Shown: positions 1-8,984, counted from the first letter of the stretch. The stretch is DNA of 64,000 bases from Convivina praedatoris (GCF_933208505.1 NZ_CAKOEU010000003.1), one strand, 5' to 3'. Notes: generated from the sequence alone by a model not told the origin. Made by a program: numbers and translations.

Positions 1-927
1 AGAATAAACCATCGGGGTCATCGGCTGATAACCAGGTAATGCTTCTTGGGCCGGATTTTGAACCGAAGTGATTGTGTCACCAGAATGGGTAGTATGAATA
101 TCTTTAATCGAAGCCGTCAGGTAGCCAACATCGCCAGCCATTAGATAATCACGTTTTTGGGCATTCGGTGACATCACCCCAACTTCGGTAACCTCATATT
201 CAGCCCCAGTGTTCATCATTTTAATCCGGTCCCCGGGTTTAACCACGCCTTCTCGAACTCGGATATTTACTACCACGCCACGGTAAGAATCGTATTGGGA
301 ATCAAATATTAAAGCCCGCAATGGCGCTTCCAAATCACCCTCTGGCGCAGGAAAATCACTTACGATACGTTCCAATAATTCAGGAATACCGATGCCTTGC
401 TTAGCCGAAACCATGACCGCTTCAGAGGCATCAATACCAATTACATCCTCAATTTCTTTTTGGACTTTTTGTGGATCAGCTGCCGGCAAATCAATCTTAT
501 TAATGACTGGTAAAATTTCTAGTTCATTATCAAGGGCCAAGTAAACATTGGCTAATGTCTGCGCTTCCACTCCTTGAGAAGCATCAACGACTAAAATTGC
601 CCCTTCCGCAGCAGCCAATGAACGCGAAACTTCATATGAAAAATCAACGTGTCCAGGCGTGTCAATTAAATGAAAAATATAGGTTTGCCCATCGTTGGCA
701 TCGTAATGAACTTCAACGGCATTTAGCTTAATGGTAATCCCGCGTTCACGTTCCAAATCCATGGTATCGAGCAATTGCTGTTGCATATCGCGTTCAGCCA
801 CCGTATGTGTTTGCTCTAAAATCCGGTCAGCGATAGTTGATTTCCCATGATCAATGTGGGCCACAATCGAGAAATTCCGGATCCGCTTTTGTCGCTCTTT
901 GAGTTGGTCAATCTTAATTTCTGCCAT
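1..927 (-). CDS. lepA: Elongation factor 4 (LepA), N-terminal part, cut by the window edge
   Basis: This is the first 309 codons of the ribosomal back-translocase GTPase EF4, which acts on stalled or mistranslocated ribosomes. The protein starts MAEIKIDQLKERQKRIRNFS. It then shows the G1 loop AHIDHGKST, the G3 motif DTPGHVDFSYEVSR, the G4 motif NKIDLPAA and the start of domain II (YRGVVVNIRVREG). The ATG is at 927 with GGAGCAAG just upstream. The frame is open to base 1, so roughly the second half of this protein of about 600 residues lies outside. It follows glyS on the same strand, with a terminator hairpin between them. The identity is certain from the G motifs; only the C-terminus is unseen. 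Confidence 0.96.
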   Translation of the reverse strand, partial: MAEIKIDQLKERQKRIRNFSIVAHIDHGKSTIADRILEQTHTVAERDMQQQLLDTMDLERERGITIKLNAVEVHYDANDGQTYIFHLIDTPGHVDFSYEVSRSLAAAEGAILVVDASQGVEAQTLANVYLALDNELEILPVINKIDLPAADPQKVQKEIEDVIGIDASEAVMVSAKQGIGIPELLERIVSDFPAPEGDLEAPLRALIFDSQYDSYRGVVVNIRVREGVVKPGDRIKMMNTGAEYEVTEVGVMSPNAQKRDYLMAGDVGYLTASIKDIHTTHSGDTITSVQNPAQEALPGYQPMTPMVYS

Positions 928-973
928 ACTTGCTCCGTCTGTTTAAAGTTTAATCCTGCTTCTATTTTACATG

Positions 974-1000
974 AAAAAGGCACAAGGTGATACTTGTGCC
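974..1000 (-). terminator. Intrinsic terminator after glyS
   Basis: On the minus strand GGCACAAG and CTTGTGCC form an 8-bp stem with a short loop, followed by TTTTT. It lies between the glyS stop and lepA and would end the T-box-DUF2130-glyQS transcript. Confidence 0.75.
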
Positions 1001-1021
1001 AGTAAATAGTACGGTTAAAGT

Positions 1022-3079
1022 CTACTTAATTACGATTTCTTCTAAGTCACCCATACCGTTAATCAAGCGACTAATTTGGTTTAACTGAGCATAGCGGTTA
1101 GCCCGAATAGCCTGATCATCATCGTTAACCATTGTTGCTTCAAAATAGGCGGCAATTGGGGCCTTCAAACCAGCCAAAGCTTCAAACAAATTCTGCGCAC
1201 CAGTCTGAATCAAATCTTGAAGATTGAGCCCTTGGGTTACTGAGTACAACTGCTTTTCAGCACCATTAACTAATAGGTCTGGTTCAACTGCCGCATCGCT
1301 AGGCTGTTTAGCTGCTAAACGGCTAACCCGAGTCAAAGCTTCAATGACGGCTCTGAAGTTAGCATCATCAGCATGTTGGCTTAACACCTGAGTACGATCA
1401 GCAACATAAACAAAGTTGCCCGTAACCACATTAGCCGTTCCGGCCGAAACAATATCAGCCCGAATGCCCTGATCCAAAGCCTGTTTACGCAAACGATCAG
1501 TCATAAAGTCAATCACTTTTTCCAAATTAGTGTCAGCTACTGGCAAATTATTTTGCTTATATTTACTCAAAATTGCCAATAGATCCAACTGCCAACCCTT
1601 ACTTTCTAGAGTCCGGACAATTCCGCTGGCTGCACGACGCAAACCGTAAGGATCATTTGATCCAGTTGGTACCATGTCAGCTGCAAAGAAGGTCACAATG
1701 GTATCCAACTTATCAGCCAACGCCAATACTGCCCCAACATTACTTTGAGCCACAGTGCCATCAGCTGAAATAGGTAGGTAGTGTTCACGAATTGCCTGGC
1801 CAACGGCTGCTTCTTCGCCAAAGAGTTTAGCATAGTGTTCACCCATGACACCTTGTAATTCATCAAATTCACCGACCATACCAGTCATCAAATCAAACTT
1901 ATAAATTTGAGCAGCACGCTGCAAGGCTTTCGTTTCATCGGCAGATAATTGCAAATATTGAGCTAACATAGCAGCTAATTGGCCAACTCGTTGCATATGT
2001 TCATAGACCGTACCAATCTTTTCATGGAAGACCAATTTCTTAACCCGTTCCATGTAATCAGCAATCGTCTTTTGTTGATCCTCTTGGTAGAAGAACTCAG
2101 CATCTTCCAAACGAGCTACTAGCACCTTTTCATTTCCAGCAATCACATTAGCAAGATGCTGGCCGTTTCCATTACGAACAGAAAGGAAGTGGGGCAGCAA
2201 GTCCCCTGCTTGGTCAGTCACGAAGAAGAAACGTTGGTGTTCCCGCATGGAAGTAATCAAAACTTCCTTTGGTAGGGCCAAATACTTATCCGCAAAGTTA
2301 CCGGCAAAGGCAGTTGGCCATTCCACAATATTATTAACTTCCTCTAACAAATCTTGAGCGGCTTCAGAATCCAAATCAAGCTGCCAATTATTTTCTTGAG
2401 CAATGGCCATTAATTGAGCCATAATCTTTTGCTTACGCGTCTGGGCATCCGCCAAAACAAAGACTTGTTCCAAACTTTGTTCATAGTCGCTAGCAGTTGG
2501 AATGACTACGTCACCACTGGACAAGAACCGATGTCCACGGGTAGTATTACCTGTCTTAACGTCCAAAACAGAAAAATCAATCACTTGTTGGTCCAACATT
2601 GCTACTAACCAGCGAATTGGTCGAACATACAAGAAATCATGGTTCCCCCACTTCATGTAGGTAGTAAATTTCATTTGCATGACCACTTCATCACCCAACT
2701 TAGCCAAAATATCAGCTGCTGGTTCACCGGTTAAAACTTTATTAAACCAAACATAGCCATCACGTTGCATTAAGTTTTCTGGAGTTGTGCCCTGCCCACG
2801 AGCAAAACCTTGTGCCGCTTTAGACCAGTTACCATCAGCATCTTTGGCCCGTTCAATTGCTGGCCCACGTTTTTCTTCACTGATACTTTCTGATTCAGCA
2901 GCTAGGTCAGTAATTTGCACCGCCAAACGTCGCGGTGTGGACAAGCCCTTTAATTGACCGTATGACAAACGATGGTCAGCCATAAAGTCACGAACTCGTT
3001 GCAATAATTGTTCTTCTGAACTAGTTACCAAATGTGCCGGTACTTCTTCTAAGCCAATTTCTAATATAAATGTTGCCAT
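1022..3079 (-). CDS. glyS: Glycine--tRNA ligase beta subunit
   Basis: Beta subunit (685 aa) of the bacterial alpha2beta2 glycyl-tRNA synthetase, which charges tRNA-Gly in the cytoplasm. The N-terminus (MATFILEIGLEEVPAHLV) is the family signature. An HD-like region follows in the middle, and the C-terminal part is the tRNA-binding, DALR-like helical domain. Length matches the family (about 690 aa). Its ATG overlaps the glyQ stop by one base (TAATG), so the subunits are translationally coupled. It is the last gene of a T-box-controlled unit whose leader lies at about 5553-5699. No anomalies are visible. Confidence 0.97.
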   Translation of the reverse strand: MATFILEIGLEEVPAHLVTSSEEQLLQRVRDFMADHRLSYGQLKGLSTPRRLAVQITDLAAESESISEEKRGPAIERAKDADGNWSKAAQGFARGQGTTPENLMQRDGYVWFNKVLTGEPAADILAKLGDEVVMQMKFTTYMKWGNHDFLYVRPIRWLVAMLDQQVIDFSVLDVKTGNTTRGHRFLSSGDVVIPTASDYEQSLEQVFVLADAQTRKQKIMAQLMAIAQENNWQLDLDSEAAQDLLEEVNNIVEWPTAFAGNFADKYLALPKEVLITSMREHQRFFFVTDQAGDLLPHFLSVRNGNGQHLANVIAGNEKVLVARLEDAEFFYQEDQQKTIADYMERVKKLVFHEKIGTVYEHMQRVGQLAAMLAQYLQLSADETKALQRAAQIYKFDLMTGMVGEFDELQGVMGEHYAKLFGEEAAVGQAIREHYLPISADGTVAQSNVGAVLALADKLDTIVTFFAADMVPTGSNDPYGLRRAASGIVRTLESKGWQLDLLAILSKYKQNNLPVADTNLEKVIDFMTDRLRKQALDQGIRADIVSAGTANVVTGNFVYVADRTQVLSQHADDANFRAVIEALTRVSRLAAKQPSDAAVEPDLLVNGAEKQLYSVTQGLNLQDLIQTGAQNLFEALAGLKAPIAAYFEATMVNDDDQAIRANRYAQLNQISRLINGMGDLEEIVIK

Positions 3080-4023
3080 TAGTTATTCTCCTGACGGGTG
3101 TACTTTCCATGACTGCCCAAGTACTTTTCACGTAAATCTTGGTCCTTTAACAATGGAAAGCCCAATTTTGCTCGTTCTTCAATAAAAACTTTAGAAACCT
3201 TACGAGCCATAGTCCGAATTCGATGTAAGTAACCAGCGCGCTCAGTAACTGAAACCGTTCCGCGGGCATCCAATAAGTTAAAAGTATGCGATGACTTCAA
3301 AATATAGTCATAAGCTGGGTGCACTAGCCCTAGATTTAACAAACGAGTTGCTTCGCCTTCATAATCATCAAAATGACGTAAAAGCATATCTTGATTAGAT
3401 TCTTCAAAAGCATACTTAGAATGCTCATATTCTGGCTCTTTGAAAATATCACCGTACAAGACCCCATGACCCCACTCTAAGTCGTAAACCGTGGGTACAT
3501 CTTGGATGTAAGAGGCCAAACGTTCTAATCCATAGGTGATTTCAGCGGTAACAGAATCCACTTCGATTCCACCGACCTGTTGGAAGTAGGTAAATTGGGT
3601 GACTTCCATACCATCCAACCATACTTCCCATCCAATCCCAGCCGCCCCCATTGAAGGGTTTTCCCAGTTATCCTCAACAAAACGGATATCATGTTCTAAC
3701 GGATTAATTCCCAACGCTTCTAAAGAAGCCAGGTAAAGTTCTTGAATATCATCAGGCGAAGGCTTCATGACAACTTGAAATTGGTGATGCTGGAACAAAC
3801 GGTTTGGATTATCGCCATAGCGACCATCGGCTGGTCGACGTGATGGCTGTACATAGGCGGCATGCCATGGTTCCGGTCCATTGGCCCGTAAGAAAGTATA
3901 CGGGCTTTGAGTACCAGCCCCGACTTCATTATCATAGGCTTGCATTAGATTAGCTCCTCGGCTAGCCCAAAACTCCTGCAAAATCAAAATAATATCTTGT
4001 AATGAATGCTTTTTTTCAGTCAT
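3079..4023 (-). CDS. glyQ: Glycine--tRNA ligase alpha subunit
   Basis: Catalytic alpha subunit (314 aa) of glycyl-tRNA synthetase, a class II fold. Recognisable stretches are LQDIILILQEFWASRG near the start, YVQPSRRPADGRYGDNPNR, and EITYGLERLASYIQ with VTERAGYLHRIR near the end. The frame is open 63 bases further upstream, but the ATG at 4023 is chosen because AAAGGA lies just ahead of it and the protein then starts MTEKKHSLQDI, as in homologues. The longer reading would overlap the upstream DUF2130 gene. It is coupled to glyS by a one-base stop/start overlap. Confidence 0.96.
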   Translation of the reverse strand: MTEKKHSLQDIILILQEFWASRGANLMQAYDNEVGAGTQSPYTFLRANGPEPWHAAYVQPSRRPADGRYGDNPNRLFQHHQFQVVMKPSPDDIQELYLASLEALGINPLEHDIRFVEDNWENPSMGAAGIGWEVWLDGMEVTQFTYFQQVGGIEVDSVTAEITYGLERLASYIQDVPTVYDLEWGHGVLYGDIFKEPEYEHSKYAFEESNQDMLLRHFDDYEGEATRLLNLGLVHPAYDYILKSSHTFNLLDARGTVSVTERAGYLHRIRTMARKVSKVFIEERAKLGFPLLKDQDLREKYLGSHGKYTRQENN

Positions 4024-4051
4024 AATTTTTCCTTTAACTTTTCCTAATAAG

Positions 4052-5533
4052 TCATCGACGTTCGTCTTGCGACTTAAGATTGGCAAACTTGGCCTGCATG
4101 GTTGGATTACCTCGGGTTAATTTTTTAACACTGACGTCATCTAACTTATTATTAGCTAAGCGTAATTGATTTTCGGAAGTCGTCAATTGTTTTTTAACAT
4201 CTTCCATTCGAGCAATGGACTTATCAATACTCTTCAAAGCCTCTTGTACATTTTTGGAATACGAAATGTAATTTTTAGAAAAACCAAGCTTAAATTTTTC
4301 AATATTGTCTTCAAAATGAGTGATGTCTAAATTTTGCTCGCGCATCGCCGCTAGTTCCTGCTGATAAGAAACCGAATTTAAGGCTGCATTACGCAAAATC
4401 CCAATAAATTGAATAAAGAACTGGGGCCGAATAACATACATTTTTTCGTAATCACTCACCTGCACAATCCCCGTATTATAGTAGTCATTATCAGCTTCTA
4501 GCATAGAAACCAATACAGCATATTCAGTCTTTTTTTCACGGCGGTCTTTATCTAGTTCTTTGAAAAAATCAGCATTTTTATGCTTGGCAGCGGTAGTATC
4601 AGCTTCATTTTTCATATCAAACATGATTGAAATAAATTCCAAGCCATTTTGATAATCACGGAAAATAAAGTCCCCTTTAGAGCCACTTTGACTGGATACT
4701 TCATTATCTTTTTCAAAATAAGCACTAGGAAAAGCATATGGACGAATTTTATTAAATTCCTGATGAGCGTATTCTTCCAAACTCTCCCCAATTTCCTTGG
4801 TAGACTGGCGTGCTTTGAAATCCTTATAAAATTCAACCTGTTCATTGGCTGCTTTTAACTTAGCCTCATAATCGCTTTTGACTGTAACAACTTCTAGCTC
4901 CTGAGTTTTAGCTTGATTAGCCAGCTCACTCTTGATTTGAATCATATCTTTCTCAAGAGCCGTAATTTGTTGATCTTTTGTCGTTAACGCTTGGTTATGG
5001 GCTAATTCATTTTGAGATATTGCTTCTTTAATCTTCGTCTCAGTATTTTCTTGGATATTTTTAATCTGGGCTTCTAAAAGCGCAATCTTTTCTTGTTGTT
5101 GACTTTGCTTTTCTAATGCTTTTAGATGTTCATCCTTTTGCGCTTGATCCTTTTTCACTAACAGCTGATTATGGGTCAATTCATTTTGAGATATTGCTTC
5201 TTTAACCTTGGTCTCGGTATTTTCTTGCAGCGTTTTAATTTGAGCTTCTAAGAGGGCAATTTTTTCTTGTTGCTTACTTTGCTTTTCTAACGCTTTTAGA
5301 TGCTCATCTTTTTGAGCCTGACCTTTTTGGGCTTCAATAATTGGTGCTTGTTCTTCCTGCCAAATCTTTTTTTGCTGGGCTAAGCGTTGTTCAAAATCAC
5401 GATTCAATTCATCGGACAAACCAGCCGTGTCAATTTTCTGTTCATCTTTTAGATCAATTAAATCGCCAGCCTGAGCCGCTTCATCCAAAACTAATTCGGT
5501 TGCCGAACGTAAATGATACTTTATCTTAGCCAT
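4052..5533 (-). CDS. DUF2130-family coiled-coil protein placed ahead of glyQS
   Basis: Cytoplasmic protein of 493 aa with no signal peptide or membrane segment. Residues 45-215 are highly charged, Gln/Lys/Glu-rich and predicted coiled coil. They contain two nearly identical 58-residue tandem units (about 73-130 and 131-188, each beginning AQKDEHLKALEKQS). Residues 220-400 match the DUF2130 domain, with GDFIFRDYQNG and SIMFDMKNEAD; this domain is thought to be related to restriction-endonuclease-like folds. A second coiled coil ends the protein. Its biochemical role is unknown. It is the first gene after the glycine T-box leader and lies 28 bp before glyQ, so it should be induced by uncharged tRNA-Gly. 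The family call is by pattern memory only. Confidence 0.75.
   Translation of the reverse strand: MAKIKYHLRSATELVLDEAAQAGDLIDLKDEQKIDTAGLSDELNRDFEQRLAQQKKIWQEEQAPIIEAQKGQAQKDEHLKALEKQSKQQEKIALLEAQIKTLQENTETKVKEAISQNELTHNQLLVKKDQAQKDEHLKALEKQSQQQEKIALLEAQIKNIQENTETKIKEAISQNELAHNQALTTKDQQITALEKDMIQIKSELANQAKTQELEVVTVKSDYEAKLKAANEQVEFYKDFKARQSTKEIGESLEEYAHQEFNKIRPYAFPSAYFEKDNEVSSQSGSKGDFIFRDYQNGLEFISIMFDMKNEADTTAAKHKNADFFKELDKDRREKKTEYAVLVSMLEADNDYYNTGIVQVSDYEKMYVIRPQFFIQFIGILRNAALNSVSYQQELAAMREQNLDITHFEDNIEKFKLGFSKNYISYSKNVQEALKSIDKSIARMEDVKKQLTTSENQLRLANNKLDDVSVKKLTRGNPTMQAKFANLKSQDERR
4970..5317 (-). repeat. Tandem 174-bp duplication inside the DUF2130 gene
   Basis: Two adjacent copies of a 174-bp unit (about 5317-5144 and 5143-4970) encode nearly identical 58-residue coiled-coil blocks differing at only a few residues. 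The in-frame period keeps the heptad pattern and simply lengthens the coiled coil. Confidence 0.8.
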
Positions 5534-5552
5534 GGTTTTCCTTTCAATTCAT

Positions 5553-5699
5553 CAAAAAAGCGCCTAAGCCATCCCAATGTCAAAACTGACATCAGGACGC
5601 TTACGCGCGGTTCCACCTGATTTCTGAATCAAAGATTCAGCACTCGAATTATTCTCAACTCCTAGGTTGCCAAGCCCAATCAATGCTAAGAACTAAATT
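5553..5699 (-). promoter_or_regulatory. Glycine T-box leader with terminator/antiterminator
   Basis: On the minus strand the T-box AGGTGGAACCGCG lies at 5618-5606. Upstream is a perfect Stem III-like hairpin (CTGAATC/GATTCAG, 5640-5624). Around the T-box, ATCAGG can pair with CCTGAT to form the antiterminator. Downstream a terminator stem built on AGCG...TGTCA/TGACA...CGCT ends in TTTTTT. It precedes the DUF2130-glyQ-glyS unit, so glycine specificity is expected; GGC triplets occur in the short 5' region. Only about 60 nt separate the predicted start of transcription (about 5699) from Stem III, which is short for a canonical Stem I. Confidence 0.87.
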
Positions 5700-5705
5700 A
5701 CTTAT

Positions 5706-5734
5706 ATTATGAATAGTTTCTTGCTAAAAATCAA
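5706..5734 (-). promoter_or_regulatory. Promoter of the T-box/DUF2130/glyQS unit
   Basis: -35 TTGATT (5734-5729), 17-bp spacer, -10 CATAAT (5711-5706), directly after the frr stop. Predicted transcription start near 5699. Confidence 0.65.
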
Positions 5735-5741
5735 GAAAAGA

Positions 5742-6287
5742 TTAAATAGTCATCAATTCTTTTTCCTTATCACTAGCGATAGTGTCAACGGCTTTCGTGT
5801 TGTCATCAGTCAACTTTTGAGCCTGATCTTCAGCATCGTGAACTTGGTCTTCAGTAAGTTCTTTATCTTTTTTGATGTCATCCATTACGTCACGACGCAC
5901 ATTACGAATGGCAACCTTAGCCTTTTCAGCTTCGGCCTTAACTTCTTTAACTAATTCCTTACGACGTTCTTCAGTCATTTGTGGAATCGCTAAACGAACA
6001 ATCGTCCCATCGCTGGCTGGATTTAAGCCCAAGTCAGACATGTTAATCGCAGTAACAATTGCTTCCAATGCACTCTTATCAAAAGGAGTGATCAATAACA
6101 AACGAGCTTCTGGAACAGAAATTGAAGCCACTTGGTTCAAGGGTACCATTGAACCATAATATTCAACTTGAACTCGGTTTAAAATGTTAGGATTAGCACG
6201 TCCAGTACGAATATCAGCCAATTCACGACGAAGTGCTTCTTGGGCACCGTGCATACGTTCCTTTGCCTTAGAAAAATCAAAAGCCAT
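5742..6287 (-). CDS. frr: Ribosome recycling factor
   Basis: RRF (181 aa) splits post-termination ribosomes together with EF-G. The protein shows RTGRANPNILNRVQVEYYGS near residue 28 and the C-terminal helix TEERRKELVKEVKAEAEKAKV. Length is slightly under the common 185 aa. The ATG overlaps the pyrH stop by one base, and its GGAGG ribosome binding site sits inside the last pyrH codons, so the two genes are coupled. It is the last gene of the rpsB-tsf-pyrH-frr cluster. Here frr is followed by the T-box unit instead of the uppS-cdsA genes that often follow it in other Firmicutes. Confidence 0.97.
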   Translation of the reverse strand: MAFDFSKAKERMHGAQEALRRELADIRTGRANPNILNRVQVEYYGSMVPLNQVASISVPEARLLLITPFDKSALEAIVTAINMSDLGLNPASDGTIVRLAIPQMTEERRKELVKEVKAEAEKAKVAIRNVRRDVMDDIKKDKELTEDQVHDAEDQAQKLTDDNTKAVDTIASDKEKELMTI

Positions 6288-7012
6288 TACTTTCCTCCTA
6301 CAACTGTTGTACCAATGGGTTCTCCCATGATAACGCGTTTAATATTACCTGATTGATTAAGATTAAAGACCACTAAGGGCATGTTGTTCTCCATTGAAAG
6401 TGAACTTGCCGTTGAATCCATGACCTTAAGACCCTTCTTCAAAATGTCCAAATGAGTCAAAGTATTAAACTTGTGGGCATCCGGATTGGTACGCGGATCA
6501 TCATCATAAACCCCGTCAACACCATTTTTAGCCATCAAAATCGCATCCGCATTAATTTCGTTAGCCCGCAAGGCAGCTGCCGTATCCGTAGAGAAGTAGG
6601 GTGAACCAACGCCGGCCGCAAAAATCACAATGCGACCCTTTTCCAAATGACGGATAGCTCGACCACGAATATAAGGTTCGGCAACCTGTTGCATGGTGAT
6701 TGCTGTTTGAACCCGAGTATCAACCCCCATCCGCTCCAAAGCATCTTGAAGTACAAGAGCGTTCATAGTTGTGCCCAACATTCCTGTGTAATCAGCTCGT
6801 GAACGTTCCATTCCAACCTTAGCAGCCGGTTCCCCGCGCCACAGGTTTCCACCACCAACAACGATGGCAATTTGTGTACCTAAATCGTGGACTTCTTTTA
6901 ATTCAGCGGCAATTTCATTAACTGTCTTCAGATCAATTCCTTGACCCTGATCACCGGCCAAGGCTTCGCCAGACAGCTTCATTAACACACGCTTATACTT
7001 TCTGTCAGTCAT
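6287..7012 (-). CDS. pyrH: Uridylate kinase
   Basis: Hexameric UMP kinase (amino acid kinase fold, about 241 aa) making UDP from UMP. Visible motifs are KRVLMKLSGEALAG at the N-terminus, IAIVVGGGNLWRG, GRAIRHLEKGRIVIFAAGVG and AILMAKNGVDGVYDDDPR. Three ATGs cluster at the 5' end; the one at 7012 is preferred because AAAGAGG sits about 6 nt ahead of it, giving MTDRKYKRV. It is coupled to frr by a TAATG overlap. It joins the translation cluster to pyrimidine metabolism, whose biosynthetic genes lie at 25-33 kb. Confidence 0.96.
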   Translation of the reverse strand: MTDRKYKRVLMKLSGEALAGDQGQGIDLKTVNEIAAELKEVHDLGTQIAIVVGGGNLWRGEPAAKVGMERSRADYTGMLGTTMNALVLQDALERMGVDTRVQTAITMQQVAEPYIRGRAIRHLEKGRIVIFAAGVGSPYFSTDTAAALRANEINADAILMAKNGVDGVYDDDPRTNPDAHKFNTLTHLDILKKGLKVMDSTASSLSMENNMPLVVFNLNQSGNIKRVIMGEPIGTTVVGGK

Positions 7013-7071
7013 CATAACCTCTTTCATTGCTGCTAATATTATAACAAAGAACCGCGTTGAATTGCATTAAA

Positions 7072-7095
7072 AAAGCGCACCAGTAACGGTGCACT
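7072..7095 (-). terminator. Hairpin between tsf and pyrH
   Basis: On the minus strand GTGCACC and GGTGCGC pair around a short loop, followed by TTTTTT. It probably lowers read-through from rpsB-tsf into pyrH-frr. Confidence 0.6.
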
Positions 7096-7105
7096 TAGAA
7101 AGGAA

Positions 7106-7987
7106 TTACTTACCCAATTGCTTAGCAACTTCTTCTGCAAGGTCAGTAGTTTGCTTTTCGATACCGTCACCAACTTGGTAACGAACGAAAGAAACAACCT
7201 TACCATTGTTAGCAGCAACGAATTCGGCAACAGTTTGATCACCGTTTTTAACAAATGGTTGATCCAACAAAGTAATGTCGGCCAAGAACTTCTTGATTCG
7301 ACCTTGAACCATCTTTTCCTTAATGTTGTCAGGCTTACCATTCAAGTCTTCAGAAGCCATTTGAACTTCCTTTTCCTTAGCAACAACATCGGCTGGTACT
7401 TGGTCATCAGAAACATACTTAGGTGAAATTGCAGCTACGTGCATGGCAACGTCACGAGCTGTTTGTTCATTGCCGCCATCCAAAACAACCAAAGCCGAGA
7501 TTGAACCGGCCATGTGTGAGTATGCACCGAAAGTTTGGTCGTCAGTCTTGTTGACAACAGCGAAACGACGCAAAGTAATCTTTTCTCCAGTAATCTGAGA
7601 AACGTTGATAATCTTATCGTTAACAGTTTGACCAGATTCGTCAATCTTAAGCTGCAAAGCTTCTTCAACATCCTTAGGTTCGTAAGTCACAATGGCGTTA
7701 GTAACGGCCAGAAGCAAATCGTTAAATTCTGCGTTACCAGCAACGAAATCAGTTTCAGAGTTTAATTCGATTACGGCACCCTTGTTACCATCAGTAGTAA
7801 CGTAAGTCATACCTTCAGCGGCAACACGGTCACCCTTCTTGGCAGCCTTAGCCATACCCTTTTCACGTAGCAAATCAATTGCCTTTTCGATGTCCCCTTC
7901 AGCTTCAACCAAAGCCTTCTTGGCGTCCATCATTCCTACGGAAGTCTTGTCACGTAGTTCCTTAACTAACTTTGCAGTAACTGCCAT
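7106..7987 (-). CDS. tsf: Elongation factor Ts
   Basis: Nucleotide exchange factor for EF-Tu (293 aa). The N-terminal UBA-like domain carries the signature LRDKTSVGMMDAKKALVEAEGD (residues 11-32), followed by ELNSETDFVAGN and MHVAAISPKYVS in the core. The C-terminus (VGDGIEKQTTDLAEEVAKQ) is typical. AGGAG lies just before the ATG. It lies about 110 bp after rpsB with a strong hairpin in the gap, so expression relative to rpsB may be tuned by termination. Confidence 0.97.
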   Translation of the reverse strand: MAVTAKLVKELRDKTSVGMMDAKKALVEAEGDIEKAIDLLREKGMAKAAKKGDRVAAEGMTYVTTDGNKGAVIELNSETDFVAGNAEFNDLLLAVTNAIVTYEPKDVEEALQLKIDESGQTVNDKIINVSQITGEKITLRRFAVVNKTDDQTFGAYSHMAGSISALVVLDGGNEQTARDVAMHVAAISPKYVSDDQVPADVVAKEKEVQMASEDLNGKPDNIKEKMVQGRIKKFLADITLLDQPFVKNGDQTVAEFVAANNGKVVSFVRYQVGDGIEKQTTDLAEEVAKQLGK

Positions 7988-8035
7988 TTTTAATACTCCT
8001 TTAATTTAAACGTTAACTAGGTGTTATTGTATCAT

Positions 8036-8079
8036 AAAAAAAGGCCGTTCCGCGTCCCAAACAGGTCCACCGGAACGGC
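8036..8079 (-). terminator. Terminator/attenuator between rpsB and tsf
   Basis: GCCGTTCC and GGAACGGC on the minus strand form an 8-bp GC-rich stem enclosing about 20 nt, followed by CTTTTTTT. Its place inside the rpsB-tsf unit suggests partial termination. Confidence 0.75.
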
Positions 8080-8096
8080 AAATTAAGGTTTAAACC

Positions 8097-8870
8097 TTAG
8101 TTGTCTTTTTCAACAATGTTAGTAATTTCTTCAATTGACTCTGTTTGGTCATCACCTTCGATGAAAACCGCTTCAGCATTGCCATCTTCACCTTGACGGC
8201 CTTCGATAACAGCATCAGCCATCTTAGCAGTAATCAAACGGATGGCACGAATAGCGTCATCGTTAGCTGGAATCTTAACGTCAACAACGTCAGGATCAGC
8301 ATTAGTATCGATCATAGCAACCACTGGAATGTTAAGCATGTTAGCTTCCTTCACAGCGATTTCTTCTTTCTTAGGGTCAACAACAAACAAAACATCTGGT
8401 AATTCTTGCATGTCTTCGATACCACCCAAGAACTTTTCCAACTTTTCACGTTGCTTGTTCAACAAGACAACTTCCTTCTTAGGAAGACGCTCGAAAGTAC
8501 CATCTTCGGCCATAGCCTTCAAGTCCTTAAGACGTTGTACACGAGTCTTGATTGTGTTCCAGTTAGTCAAAGTTCCACCCAACCAACGGTGGTTGATGTA
8601 GAATTGACCGGCACGAGCAGCTTCTTCAGCAATTGCATCTGAAGCTTGCTTCTTAGTACCAACAAAAAGGAAAGTAGCGCCATCAGCTGATGCGTTACGC
8701 ATAAAGTTGTAGGCTTCATCAATCAACTTAACAGTCTTTTGCAAGTCAATAATATGAATACCATTACGTTCTGTAAAGATGAACGGTGCCATCTTTGGGT
8801 TCCAGCGACGAGTCTGGTGACCGAAGTGAACTCCTGCTTCAAGGAGCTCTTTCATTGTAATAACTGCCAT
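8097..8870 (-). CDS. rpsB: 30S ribosomal protein S2
   Basis: S2 (257 aa) of the small ribosomal subunit. The N-terminus (MAVITMKELLEAGVHFGHQT) and the signatures RWNPKMAPFIFTERNGIHII and IPANDDAIRAIRLITAKMAD are diagnostic. A Lactobacillales-type acidic tail ends the protein. AGGAGG is present ahead of the ATG. It is first gene of the rpsB-tsf-pyrH-frr cluster, with its own promoter and a structured leader of about 105 nt. Confidence 0.97.
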   Translation of the reverse strand: MAVITMKELLEAGVHFGHQTRRWNPKMAPFIFTERNGIHIIDLQKTVKLIDEAYNFMRNASADGATFLFVGTKKQASDAIAEEAARAGQFYINHRWLGGTLTNWNTIKTRVQRLKDLKAMAEDGTFERLPKKEVVLLNKQREKLEKFLGGIEDMQELPDVLFVVDPKKEEIAVKEANMLNIPVVAMIDTNADPDVVDVKIPANDDAIRAIRLITAKMADAVIEGRQGEDGNAEAVFIEGDDQTESIEEITNIVEKDN

Positions 8871-8980
8871 AATAGGCCTCCTAGGTTAATCCTCCGGTAA
8901 ATTCGTGGTTGGCAGCGACATCAGGGATGCACCTCTGCCTTCTCCTCTACCGTGTGTATTTTGGTTGCATTGCACAACAG
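8871..8980 (-). promoter_or_regulatory. rpsB 5' leader with hairpin
   Basis: Between the predicted promoter and rpsB the minus strand can fold GGCAG...CTGCC around an 18-nt interior, followed by the AGGAGG site. Leaders before ribosomal protein genes often bind the encoded protein; S2 autoregulation here is inference only. Confidence 0.4.
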
Positions 8981-8984
8981 AGAT

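Noticed and set aside
4612..4858. Frames in both directions inside the DUF2130 gene
   Set aside because: Shadow frames of the real gene with no SD and no plausible product.
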